A stretch of 31,571 nucleotides of DNA from CBFGRU01 sp965651255 (GTDB lineage Bacteria; Planctomycetota; Phycisphaerae; Phycisphaerales; SM1A02): NCBI GenBank assembly GCA_965651255.1, contig CBFGRU010000006.1:1-31571 (forward strand). Direction: 5' to 3'. The notes beneath the pieces were generated by a model, which worked only from the letters and a program-made list of their open reading frames with translations, ran no database searches and was not told the origin of the DNA. Position numbers and translations under genes: made by a program. Every line of letters starts with the position of its first letter. The stretch's first letter is position 1. Of the stretch, positions 16,507 to 24,222 are shown piece after piece.

Positions 16507-17211
16507 CTATGATGAAGCTTCGGTTTCATCATCGCGCTGGCGTCGGGCGGCCTTCTCCCGCGCATGTGACTTCGGCGTGCAGTGGAAGGTGATGTCACAC
16601 CGGCCGACGCGCGATTCCTTGCCCCGTTTACGCAGTTGTTGGCGAACTTCGAGCTCAAGGTTGATGTTGAACTCACCGCCGGCGGCGACTTTCTGTTTCA
16701 GGTCTTCGGCGTTGATCACGTGGTACACGGCCGGGCCGAGACATGGCCTCAGGAATCGGTAGTGCATCTCCTTGCAGACCACGATGTAATCGCTGCCGAC
16801 TTCGGAAAAAAGGTACATGCCCGCCGCGACTTCACTGTTCCCGAGCAGCGCGGCCCCGGCCATGGCGTTGTACCAGTTGCGATTGACTCGTTTGAAAGGC
16901 AGGACGGCGCTGAACCGCTTGGAATCAAGCCGACGCATGGTGATCCCGCTGCGGAAGGCATACGGCAGCCAGATGAGAGAGCAGACCTTGTGCCAGAAAT
17001 TGTTGCGGGTGCTCAGGCGGCTGATGAACGCTTCCAGGCGCTGGCTGATCGTGCGCTTCGGTGCCCGGACCGGCGTCGCCGCGGCGCGAGACGATCGCTC
17101 CGGCGATGCGGGATCCGACAGCGTTGCATTCAGCTTCGCGCTTGACACGTTGATCGCTCTTCCTGATTGGCCACCCATTGCGGTCCGCCCGCGTTCGGCC
17201 TCCTCGCGCAT
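16507..17211 (-). CDS. DUF4442-like hotdog-fold protein (possible thioesterase)
   Basis: A 234-residue cytoplasmic protein. After a polar, probably disordered N-terminus of about 55 residues, the sequence FRSGITMRRLDSKRFSAVLP and then NRNWYNAMAGAALLGNSEVA resembles the hotdog-fold DUF4442/PaaI-like group: the second block corresponds to the central helix of the hotdog. The C-terminus is strongly basic and acidic. A PaaI-type thioesterase acts on acyl-CoA, but no specific substrate can be read here. GAGGG lies 7 nt upstream of the ATG at 17211; an ATG at 17178 is the alternative. It is divergent from the epimerase gene across 114 nt. Confidence 0.7.
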   Translation of the reverse strand: MREEAERGRTAMGGQSGRAINVSSAKLNATLSDPASPERSSRAAATPVRAPKRTISQRLEAFISRLSTRNNFWHKVCSLIWLPYAFRSGITMRRLDSKRFSAVLPFKRVNRNWYNAMAGAALLGNSEVAAGMYLFSEVGSDYIVVCKEMHYRFLRPCLGPAVYHVINAEDLKQKVAAGGEFNINLELEVRQQLRKRGKESRVGRCDITFHCTPKSHAREKAARRQRDDETEASS

Positions 17212-17325
17212 GGTAGTCCCTCAGCTTCCGGGCTTCCAGCAGTTGCCGAATCGGTCCTTCTACGGTTCAATCGGTCATCTTCTTCGTTCGATTCGCTGGT
17301 CTTTGCCCGTTGGATGCTGATTCCC

Positions 17326-18171
17326 ATGAGACGACCTCGACTTGGTGTATGTTCCTGGAGTTTGCAGCCGGAGTCGCCCGACGACCTGGCGGCAGCTCTC
17401 CAGCGACTGGAACTGGATACCTGCCAACTCGCCCTGGGGCCGCTGGTGACTGACCCCGTCTGGAACAATGCCATCGACATCCTGCGGTCCGCCGGGGTGG
17501 AAGTGGTTTCCGGCATGCTCGCGATGAAAGGGGAGGATTATTCCACCCTCGACTCGATCCGCGAGACGGGCGGCGTTGCGCTCGACCAGACCTGGAAAGA
17601 GAACCTCAAGACCGCCGAGCGCGTGGCTGCCATCGCCGCACAGCACAACATTCGCCTCGTCACCTTCCACGCGGGGTTTCTTCCCCACGATCGAGATGAC
17701 CATCGGCGAGATGTTCTGCTCGATCGATTGCGCCAGATTGCGGAAGTCTTCATGAAGCGCGGCGTCGATCTGGCGCTTGAAACGGGGCAGGAGTCTGCGG
17801 AGACGTTGCTCGATGCGCTGCGCGATCTGCGCTGCTCAAACGTCGGTGTGAACTTTGATCCGGCCAACATGATTCTGTATGGCATGGGTGAACCGGTGGA
17901 GGCCTACCGCAAGGTGGCGATGAAAGTGCGCCAGGTGCACATCAAAGACGCGACGCCCACCACCACGCCGGGCGAATGGGGGGCGGAGGTGCCGGTCGGT
18001 CAAGGTGCGGTGAACTGGAACGGATTCTTCCGCGTGTATCACAGCATGCCCCGGCCGGTGGATTGCATCATCGAGCGCGAAGCGGGGGCAACCCGTGAGA
18101 ATGACATTGCGACAGCGGTGAATCATGTACGAACGATGATGAAGAAGCGCGAAGGGAGCACCGCGCGATGA
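17326..18171 (+). CDS. Sugar phosphate isomerase/epimerase family TIM-barrel protein
   Basis: A 281-residue protein of the xylose-isomerase-like TIM-barrel superfamily. Metal-ligand-type residues appear in the expected order: Glu in LALETGQES, Asp in VNFDPANMILYG, the HIKDA motif (His and Asp) and Glu in IEREAG. Members epimerise or isomerise sugars and inositol derivatives. The frame is open from 17167, but residues before 17326 have no family character and overlap the divergent gene's promoter region and start. The ATG at 17326 begins RRPRLGVCSWSL, a normal family N-terminus; an ATG at 17314 is the alternative. The stop overlaps the next start (ATGA). Pairing with a Gfo/Idh/MocA oxidoreductase suggests sugar or polyol catabolism. 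Confidence 0.85.
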   Translation: MRRPRLGVCSWSLQPESPDDLAAALQRLELDTCQLALGPLVTDPVWNNAIDILRSAGVEVVSGMLAMKGEDYSTLDSIRETGGVALDQTWKENLKTAERVAAIAAQHNIRLVTFHAGFLPHDRDDHRRDVLLDRLRQIAEVFMKRGVDLALETGQESAETLLDALRDLRCSNVGVNFDPANMILYGMGEPVEAYRKVAMKVRQVHIKDATPTTTPGEWGAEVPVGQGAVNWNGFFRVYHSMPRPVDCIIEREAGATRENDIATAVNHVRTMMKKREGSTAR

Positions 18172-19214
18172 TTCGGATCGGGATCGTTGGCTTCGGACTG
18201 ATGGGGCGAACGCATGCCCAGGCCTATGCGCGACTGAAGAATGTCAGAATCGTGGCAATTGCTGACCCGCGCGCGGAGAAGTTCGAAGAGCCGCTTGTGA
18301 TCGGAAACATCGAGGGCCAGGGAGAAGCAAGGTTTGATCCTGCCGAAACCGAGCGCTTTGACGATGCGAATGCGCTGATCAGCAGCGGGATGGTCGATGC
18401 TGTCAGCATCTGTTCGCCGACGCCGGATCACGTGGAGCAGACGATCAGTGCGATCAATGCCGGATGCCATGTGCTGGTGGAGAAACCGCTTGGGACCGCG
18501 AGTGCCGATGCCCGCCGTGCGGTGATGGCCGCGAACGGTCGGCCGGACCTGGTGGTCATGCCGGCGATGTGCATGCGGTTCTGGCCGGCCTGGGCGTGGT
18601 TGGCAGATCAAGTAAGACAGCAGACGTACGGCCGAGTGCTCAGCGCAACCTTTACGCGACTGGGCGCGATGCCGGGCTGGGCGGGTTTCTACCGCGATGC
18701 GACCCTTTCCGGCGGGGCGATTCTTGACCTCCACATCCATGATGCGGATTTCATACGATTCTGTTTCGGAGAACCCGATGCAGTGGAGTCGATCGGTTAC
18801 GCGCACACGACGAGTGGAATTGATCATGTCGCAACGCGATATCACTTCGGGAACGGCCCGGCGCTTCTCACCGCTGAAGGCGGCTGGTGCATGGCCCCTG
18901 GCTTTCCGTTCTCGATGCGTTACTGCGTGAACTTTGAAGATGCAACCGCGGATTTTGACTTGGCGCGCGGTCGCGACGGCGGGGCTGAACTCATCCTGGC
19001 GCGGAATGGACAGGCCGAAACCGTGATCGTTGATCGGCAGCCCGGGTACAACCACGAAGTGGCACACTTCGTTGAGTGTGTTGAGCGAAGCGTTCCATCA
19101 TCGGTGGTGTCCCTTCGTGATGCGGAACGCTCCATGGCGCTGATCGAGGCCGAGCGAGAAAGCGCGCTGGCGGGCGGGACGCGCGTGCCTTTCAACCCGC
19201 CAGCGGGAGAGTAG
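18168..19214 (+). CDS. Gfo/Idh/MocA family NAD(P)-dependent oxidoreductase
   Basis: A 348-residue enzyme. The N-terminal Rossmann fold starts with IVGFGLMGRTHAQAYA. The family's catalytic EKP motif is at 105-107 (VLVEKPLG), and the substrate-domain motif GGAILDLHIHDADFIRF supplies the conserved Asp/His pair. Such enzymes oxidise or reduce sugars, inositols or amino-sugar derivatives; the substrate cannot be assigned. It overlaps the upstream epimerase by four bases and is followed 2 nt later by the gamma-glutamyltransferase gene, so the three are almost certainly co-transcribed. GAAGGGAG about 11 nt upstream may serve as ribosome-binding site. Confidence 0.93.
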   Translation: MIRIGIVGFGLMGRTHAQAYARLKNVRIVAIADPRAEKFEEPLVIGNIEGQGEARFDPAETERFDDANALISSGMVDAVSICSPTPDHVEQTISAINAGCHVLVEKPLGTASADARRAVMAANGRPDLVVMPAMCMRFWPAWAWLADQVRQQTYGRVLSATFTRLGAMPGWAGFYRDATLSGGAILDLHIHDADFIRFCFGEPDAVESIGYAHTTSGIDHVATRYHFGNGPALLTAEGGWCMAPGFPFSMRYCVNFEDATADFDLARGRDGGAELILARNGQAETVIVDRQPGYNHEVAHFVECVERSVPSSVVSLRDAERSMALIEAERESALAGGTRVPFNPPAGE

Positions 19215-19216
19215 CG

Positions 19217-20959
19217 ATGCGGCTATGCCCATTTCGAGATGTGGTCCGTTTCATCGTCATCATGACCACTGTCATGCTGCTCGGCTGCCAGTCGGCCCAC
19301 CCGGTGAAGGTCGCACCGACATACACCTTCTCAGAGTTCGCGGTGGCTGCGGATCATCCTGCCGCGAGTGAAGCGGGCGCGGAGATTCTGCGGCTGGGAG
19401 GAAACGCGGTCGATGCTGCGGTCGCGGTGAGCTTTACGCTGAGCGTTGTGCGGCCGTATTCCTGCGGAATCGGCGGCGGGGGATTCATGGTGATTCATGA
19501 TCCTGCGGGGAACAGTGGCCGTGGAGCGACGACAACGTTGAACTACCGTGAATGGGCGCCGGATGCGGTGCACGCCGACTATTTCGAGGATCGCCCCGCG
19601 AACGACAGCCGCATCGGCGGCGCTGCCGTCGCCGTGCCGGGAACTGTTGCGGGTCTGCTCGAAGCGCTCGATCGATTCGGGACACTCGATCGACAGGTTG
19701 TGCTCGCGCCGGCGATTCGCGCTGCACGCGACGGATTTGCGGTTGATCAGGACTTCTGCGCTGCGGTGGATGGCCTGGAACAGGCGATGGAGCGTGATGC
19801 GCAGGTGCGGGAGCGTATGGCGACGCTTTACCGTGATGTCTTTCGCAGCGGTGCAATCCGACCCGGCGACATGATCACCAATCTCGCGCAGGCGGATGCG
19901 CTTGAGCTCATCGCGGAGTATGGCGCAGATGCTTTCTACAACGGGCCGATCGGAACGGCCATCGCGCACGCGGTCGAGCGGGCGGGCGGTTCGATGACCG
20001 AAGCGGATCTCAGTGCCTATCGACCCGAAGAGCGCCCGCCCATTCGCGGGACTTTCCGAGAGTTTGAGCTGTTCACCATGCCGCCCCCTTCAAGCGGAGG
20101 TGTGGCGATGCTGCAGACGCTCGCCATGCTGGAAGCGCGGTGGGATGCGTACCGCTCGCAACCGCCGGGAGATGCGGGCGCGATTCACCTGCTGGCGGAG
20201 TGTTTCAAGCATGCCTTCGCCGATCGCGCCCGATTTCTGGCTGATCCGAATTTCGTTGATGTTCCGATCAAGAACATGCTCGACCGGCAGTCACTCCGGC
20301 GGCGAGCGTGGACGATTTCCACCGTCCGAACCGCACCGAGTGAAACGTACGGAACCGCTGCACCACTGGTAGAGGATGCGGGAACGAGCCACTTCAGCGT
20401 GATTGATGCTCACGGCATGGCGGTCGCGTGCACGGAAACGATCAACCTCTCGTTCGGATCGCAGGTTGAAGTGCCCGCATTCGGATTCGTCCTCAACAAC
20501 GAAATGGATGACTTCACGACGCGACGAGGCGCTGCCAATGCCTTCGGCCTGCGCCAGAGCGATGCGAACCTTCCTGCTCCGCGCAAGCGGCCGCTGTCGA
20601 GCATGTCGCCAACAATTGTGGTGCTCGACAATGAAGTGGTGCTGATCGGCGGGGCCTCGGGCGGGCCGCGCATTATCACGGCCACGGTGCAGGCGATGTT
20701 GAATGCGCTGGTGCACGAAATGGATGCTGGTGATGCAGTCTCCGCGCCGCGCATCCATCACCAGTGGCTGCCGGATGTGCTGCGGCTTGAGTTGAAGCTG
20801 AATGCAAGCGACAATCTGCGCGAGGCCTTGTCAGCCATCGGCCATCGGGTTGAGCCGACGGATGGTGTCGGCGTCGTGCAGATGATCGTGCAGCGCAGCC
20901 AGGGTGAGATTCAGGCGGCCAGCGACCCGCGCAAGGGCGGACAACCCGCCGGTCGATAG
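19217..20959 (+). CDS. ggt: Gamma-glutamyltransferase, predicted lipoprotein
   Basis: An N-terminal nucleophile hydrolase that transfers or hydrolyses gamma-glutamyl groups from glutathione and related compounds. The 580-residue precursor has a lipoprotein signal with lipobox LLGC (Cys24), so the enzyme is probably anchored in a membrane facing the periplasm. DHPAASEAGAEILRLGGNAV opens the large subunit and SCGIGGGGFMVIHD follows. The autocleavage site and catalytic nucleophile is Thr390 in AGTSHFSV, aligning with E. coli TTHYSV. The small subunit has NNEMDDF, GGASGGPRIIT (oxyanion glycines) and HHQWLPD. All key residues are intact, so it should be active. GGGAG lies 7 nt before the ATG. Its place at the end of a sugar-type operon is unusual. 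Confidence 0.95.
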   Translation: MRLCPFRDVVRFIVIMTTVMLLGCQSAHPVKVAPTYTFSEFAVAADHPAASEAGAEILRLGGNAVDAAVAVSFTLSVVRPYSCGIGGGGFMVIHDPAGNSGRGATTTLNYREWAPDAVHADYFEDRPANDSRIGGAAVAVPGTVAGLLEALDRFGTLDRQVVLAPAIRAARDGFAVDQDFCAAVDGLEQAMERDAQVRERMATLYRDVFRSGAIRPGDMITNLAQADALELIAEYGADAFYNGPIGTAIAHAVERAGGSMTEADLSAYRPEERPPIRGTFREFELFTMPPPSSGGVAMLQTLAMLEARWDAYRSQPPGDAGAIHLLAECFKHAFADRARFLADPNFVDVPIKNMLDRQSLRRRAWTISTVRTAPSETYGTAAPLVEDAGTSHFSVIDAHGMAVACTETINLSFGSQVEVPAFGFVLNNEMDDFTTRRGAANAFGLRQSDANLPAPRKRPLSSMSPTIVVLDNEVVLIGGASGGPRIITATVQAMLNALVHEMDAGDAVSAPRIHHQWLPDVLRLELKLNASDNLREALSAIGHRVEPTDGVGVVQMIVQRSQGEIQAASDPRKGGQPAGR

Positions 20960-21323
20960 GGTGCGCTGATGGGTCGTACGAATTGTCATCAAGACGAGAC
21001 ATTTCCAGAAAGAACCACAATCGCCTGAAATTCATGGGTATCTGTCCCATTGGGGCCATTCGGTGCGCGCAGGATGAATTCGCGGCAAAACTGCCCAAGT
21101 CGCGCAGAAACTGACCATCGCGCGACGCAAATGTGCACAAACCGCGCACGACCTCGGCGGACGATTCTGACGGTCGAATCGCGCGCGCTGAACCGGACAT
21201 GCCTGAGGATCGAAACATGACTGGCCGTTGTGGCGCGCTCGACGATTGCCGGCGCAACCGCCTACACTGACGCGCGGGAGAAGGCGGCCCGGTCCAGCGG
21301 TCGCACCGCGCGGAGGTCCACGA
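20960..21323 (+). other. 364-nt intergenic region without a recognisable gene
   Basis: No tRNA, known RNA or convincing ORF is visible; the longest small frame (27 codons from 21032) resembles nothing. TACACT at 21263-21268 could be the -10 of a promoter for the FmdB-like gene, with a poor -35. No clear terminator for the preceding operon is seen. Confidence 0.5.
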
Positions 21324-21620
21324 ATGCCCACGTATGTGTATCAGGTCATCAACGACGACGGGAGCGATGGCGAAGTCTTCGAGGTCGTGCAGAAGATGAG
21401 CGAAGCGCCGCTCAAGAAGCACCCCGAAACCGGCAAGCCCGTCCGCCGCATTCCGCAGGCGCCGATCATTCCCGGCAACTGGTCCGACCACGCGACCAAC
21501 CAGAAGCTCAGCAACAAGAACCTCGACCGCCTCGGCTTCACGAAGTACGAGCGCGCGGGCGACGGCTTCTACGAGAAGAAATCCGGCTCGGGGCCGAACG
21601 TCATCTCCGCGGATGATTGA
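21324..21620 (+). CDS. FmdB-like small regulatory-type protein lacking zinc-ribbon cysteines
   Basis: A 98-residue protein. The start MPTYVYQV, then EVFEVVQKMSEAPLKKHPET and GKPVRRI, follow the FmdB zinc-ribbon pattern (normally MPTYEYxCxxCG...FEVxQxMSDxPL...CPxCG...VRRxI). All four metal-binding cysteines are replaced: the first pair by NDDGSDG and the second by HPETG. The protein contains no cysteine at all, so it cannot bind zinc in the usual way. The C-terminal half, with NLDRLGFTKYERAGDGFYEK, matches a tail I associate with planctomycete members (from memory). GGAGG at 21312-21316, 7 nt before the ATG at 21324, fixes the start, although the frame is open from 21228. The function is unknown. 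Confidence 0.8.
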   Translation: MPTYVYQVINDDGSDGEVFEVVQKMSEAPLKKHPETGKPVRRIPQAPIIPGNWSDHATNQKLSNKNLDRLGFTKYERAGDGFYEKKSGSGPNVISADD

Positions 21621-21646
21621 AGAATCGAAAAAGTGTCAGATTGATC

Positions 21647-22351
21647 ATGATCAACATGAACTCAGATCGATGGGACGATACTCACGACTATCTGCGCGAA
21701 GTCTTCGGCCGGGAGGATGATCATCTCGCGGGGCTCATGGGTCGTGCGATCGCGGCGGGACTGCCGGACATCGCGGTCGATTCATCCGTCGGCCGACTGT
21801 TGAAGGTGCTCGCAAGCATGACGCGCGGCCGGCTCGCGATCGAGGTCGGCACGCTCGCGGGATACTCCGGCATCTGGCTCGCGCGCGGACTGCAACCCGG
21901 CGGGAAACTCATCACCATCGAAATCGAGAAGAAGCATGCCGACTTCGCGCGACAGGAGTTCGAGCGCGCGGGTGTCGGCGAACGCGTCGAGATTCGGCTC
22001 GGCGCGGCAATGAATGTCCTGCAGGAACTCGCGAACGAACTTGCACCAGCGTCGGTGGATGTGATCTTCCTCGATGCGATCAAGACCGAGTATCCGGACT
22101 ACTGGCGCATCGTCCGGCCGCTCATCGCGCCGGGCGGATTGATCATTGCGGACAACGCGCTCGGCTCGGACTCATGGTGGATCGATACCCCCGGCGATCC
22201 CAGCCGCGAAGGCGCGAATACGTTCAACCGGCTCGTCGCAGATGACCCGGAATTCGAAGCGGTGGGGCTTCCGATCCGCCAGGGCGTGATGTTCGCGCGA
22301 AGGGTTACACAACCTACGCAGGAGATGGCCAGAAGAGGCGCGTGGCTGTAA
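21647..22351 (+). CDS. SAM-dependent O-methyltransferase (class I, catechol-type)
   Basis: A 234-residue methyltransferase of the O-methyltransferase family 3. The SAM-binding motif is AIEVGTLAGYSGIWLARGL, followed by KLITIEIEKKHADFARQEF (acidic residue contacting the ribose) and VDVIFLDAIKTEYPDYW, where Asp and Lys match the metal-site and catalytic positions of caffeoyl-CoA/catechol methyltransferases. LIIADNAL supplies the second metal-site Asp-Asn. The natural substrate cannot be deduced. The frame opens at a TTG (21617) overlapping the FmdB-like stop; the ATG at 21647 is preferred and 21656 is possible. No strong Shine-Dalgarno is present. It is likely co-transcribed with the FmdB-like gene. 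Confidence 0.9.
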   Translation: MINMNSDRWDDTHDYLREVFGREDDHLAGLMGRAIAAGLPDIAVDSSVGRLLKVLASMTRGRLAIEVGTLAGYSGIWLARGLQPGGKLITIEIEKKHADFARQEFERAGVGERVEIRLGAAMNVLQELANELAPASVDVIFLDAIKTEYPDYWRIVRPLIAPGGLIIADNALGSDSWWIDTPGDPSREGANTFNRLVADDPEFEAVGLPIRQGVMFARRVTQPTQEMARRGAWL

Positions 22352-22397
22352 CTCATAATGAATGCGAATGTTACGTCATAGGCAGTTCTGGTACGAA

Positions 22398-22413
22398 GAA
22401 TTCGCGAGAATTC
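22398..22413. promoter_or_regulatory. Perfect dyad next to a promoter-like site
   Basis: GAATTC-GCGA-GAATTC is two copies of a self-complementary hexamer separated by 4 nt. It ends 1 nt before the putative -35 at 22415, a position typical of an activator or repressor site. A third GAATTC occurs about 50 nt further on. It could be chance. Confidence 0.3.
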
Positions 22414-22414
22414 G

Positions 22415-22444
22415 TTGGCAATATCCGGAGAGGGGGTGTAGATT
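22415..22444 (+). promoter_or_regulatory. Putative sigma-70-like promoter of the secreted-protein cassette
   Basis: TTGGCA at 22415-22420 matches the -35 consensus at five of six positions. TAGATT at 22439-22444 matches the -10 at four of six. The spacer is 18 nt. It would give a leader of about 60 nt before the ATG at 22514. Confidence 0.45.
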
Positions 22445-22513
22445 GAACAATGTAGGCAGCGAATTCCTGCCGGGTTGCAAGCGTCCGACAGACCAATCAC
22501 GGGAGGCAGAGTG

Positions 22514-23010
22514 ATGAAAAGAGTAGATTCGTTCCGTTGGTATCCGTTGTCTTGCTGCTGCCCGCGGCATTCATGACAGGGATGGTACAGGATGGCCAGA
22601 CATGGGTGCCTTTGGTTCAGTCTACCGAGGCGGAGAGCACCGATTTCTGGCCTGACATGGACTGTCCAACCCAACAGACCGCTTGCCCTGCTGGCACGTT
22701 GCGGAATCCTGATGGCAACTATACGGGCTGTTGGAAGGTCGTGGCAACCGCTTGTCTTGGCAGTTGTTACACATGCGCAGGAAGCACAGCTCTCGGAAAC
22801 TGGTGTGTTCCAGCTCTTGATGAAACGTGCCTCGTTGGCAACCCGGCTCCGGGGCGTTCCATGTGCGGTGCGGAAACTGAATGGGATGACTGCTTCTACG
22901 CGGCCCCGCCTCCTGCCGGCGAACCGTTCGCAACACCGAACTCCTGTTATTGTGGAGGTACAGGTACACTCACCGGCAACACCTGCCAAGTCAACTGGTG
23001 TGCGGGATGA
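22514..23010 (+). CDS. Small secreted cysteine-rich protein with apparent frameshift at the start
   Basis: GGGAGG at 22501-22506 lies 7 nt before the ATG at 22514, an ideal start, but that frame stops after 20 codons. The coding frame from about 22522 to 23010 encodes a hydrophobic signal core (VSVVLLLPAAF) and about 130 mature residues with 14 cysteines. One extra A in the AAAA run right after ATG would join the two frames and give MKKSRFVPLVSVVLLLP, a textbook signal peptide. So the gene is broken by sequencing error or mutation, or uses slippage. A TTG start at 22537 is the only in-frame alternative and has no ribosome-binding site. Motifs include CLGSCYTC and NSCYCGGTGTLTGNTC; the even cysteine number suggests disulfides. 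I do not recognise the family. Confidence 0.7.
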
Positions 23011-23035
23011 CTGTACCCCGGCGCGGGTTAGAAAC

Positions 23036-23062
23036 AACGGGGATGCGAATTGCATCCCCGTT
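23036..23062 (+). terminator. Strong intercistronic hairpin (attenuator or partial terminator)
   Basis: AACGGGGATGC pairs perfectly with GCATCCCCGTT around the loop GAATT: an 11-bp stem in the 86-nt gap between the cysteine-rich gene and the LolA-like gene. Only TT then GCATT follows, so termination may be partial; it could also stabilise the upstream message. Confidence 0.6.
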
Positions 23063-23096
23063 GCATTGACGGAAGTTTGTACGAAGGGGAAGTCCG

Positions 23097-24206
23097 GTGT
23101 TGATGCACGGCCTGTCGGTCGTTCTGATGATGGCGGCGGGCGGTACGGTGCAACCTCCTGCCGAGACGCCGATCTCCGTGCCGGAGGGGGTGATTATTCC
23201 GGAGGGCGCAGTTCCCGTCGATGCCTACGACTCGGCGCAGACGAAGGAAGACGTGACAGTCAGTATCGACAATCTCGTTCGTGCGATGGGAGCGAACGAC
23301 ACCGCGATCGAATCCTTGTGCTGGAACGAGAGCATCTACGTCAGGAATGCGGTAGGGGACCTTGTCGTTGGCTGGCGCGGTCGATTCGGGGAGGATTCGC
23401 TGGGAAACTGGTTCTTTCACGGAGAAAATGGAACGTGGAATGAGGACAGATCGAGCTTGCAGTTAAGCCCGATCCACTATGCATTTGACGGGCAGCGCAT
23501 GCAGGTTTATGACGACCGGGGAGAAACGGGCCTTATTCAGCCCACGCGCGGTGAACACAAGATCTATGTGGATCCGACGATGTTACTGGGGCGACACATC
23601 GACCCGAACGATCATCTCCGACTGAGTGAAATCGTAGCGAGCGCGCACGCGATACGGTTGATCGGATTCGATGCGGTGCATTCGATCGCGCGCCTGGAGG
23701 CGGACATTACGTTGCAAAAGCCGATGCGACTCGTGATCGACGTCGACACGAAGCTCGCGTGTATTCCGGTGCGCATAAGACGGTATGATCCGTGGACGCG
23801 GACATTGAAGGAAGATTTGCAAACGACCAAGGTCATCAAGCGCGATGGGGTCATCGTTCCCGTCGAAGGAATCAGGGTCGTTTACACGGCGGACATAGCG
23901 GCGAAAGAGCGTGAACTCCGCGACTTCGCTGAGATGTTGGAAGCAGCCGGGATCGATGATTCGTCCGATGTGTTTTCTGATGACACACAGCGAGTGATCG
24001 CCGAATCAATTCGCAGAGTCTTTGGTACCGACGGGATTCCCATGCGTACACTTGGGGCAGGGATAAATTATATGTACGTTACCGCTATCGATGGGATCAA
24101 CAGGCCGCTACCGCCTGACGAGATACAGATCCAGTTTCCCGATGGCGTGCGTGTCCTCAACGTATTCAGCGGCGAGCAGTTCGTTGTAGGCGATGATGAA
24201 CAGTGA
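23097..24206 (+). CDS. Exported protein of unknown function, LolA-like appearance
   Basis: A 369-residue protein with a short hydrophobic N-terminus (LMHGLSVVLMMAAGGTVQP) that may act as a signal peptide. The middle shows alternating beta-strand blocks such as GNWFFHGENGTWNEDR, HYAFDGQRMQVYDDRGE and KPMRLVIDVDTKL, which look like the LolA/LppX lipoprotein-carrier fold in which strands read out a modified-sugar or lipid substrate; this is a visual impression, not a domain hit. The tail contains IQIQFPDGVRVLNVFSGEQF. The start is GTG at 23097, 7 nt after AAGGGG; an ATG at 23103 is the alternative. It follows the cysteine-rich gene and overlaps or nearly abuts the DUF1573 gene, so it is part of the same cassette. 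Confidence 0.75.
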   Translation: MLMHGLSVVLMMAAGGTVQPPAETPISVPEGVIIPEGAVPVDAYDSAQTKEDVTVSIDNLVRAMGANDTAIESLCWNESIYVRNAVGDLVVGWRGRFGEDSLGNWFFHGENGTWNEDRSSLQLSPIHYAFDGQRMQVYDDRGETGLIQPTRGEHKIYVDPTMLLGRHIDPNDHLRLSEIVASAHAIRLIGFDAVHSIARLEADITLQKPMRLVIDVDTKLACIPVRIRRYDPWTRTLKEDLQTTKVIKRDGVIVPVEGIRVVYTADIAAKERELRDFAEMLEAAGIDDSSDVFSDDTQRVIAESIRRVFGTDGIPMRTLGAGINYMYVTAIDGINRPLPPDEIQIQFPDGVRVLNVFSGEQFVVGDDEQ

Positions 24207-24222
24207 GCGGAAGGCGACAGGG

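Noticed and set aside
22592..23443. 283-codon plus-strand frame overlapping the Cys-rich and LolA-like genes
   Set aside because: It runs through both genes in another frame and through the intercistronic hairpin, has no signal or motif, and the overlapping frames have better start sites and export signals.
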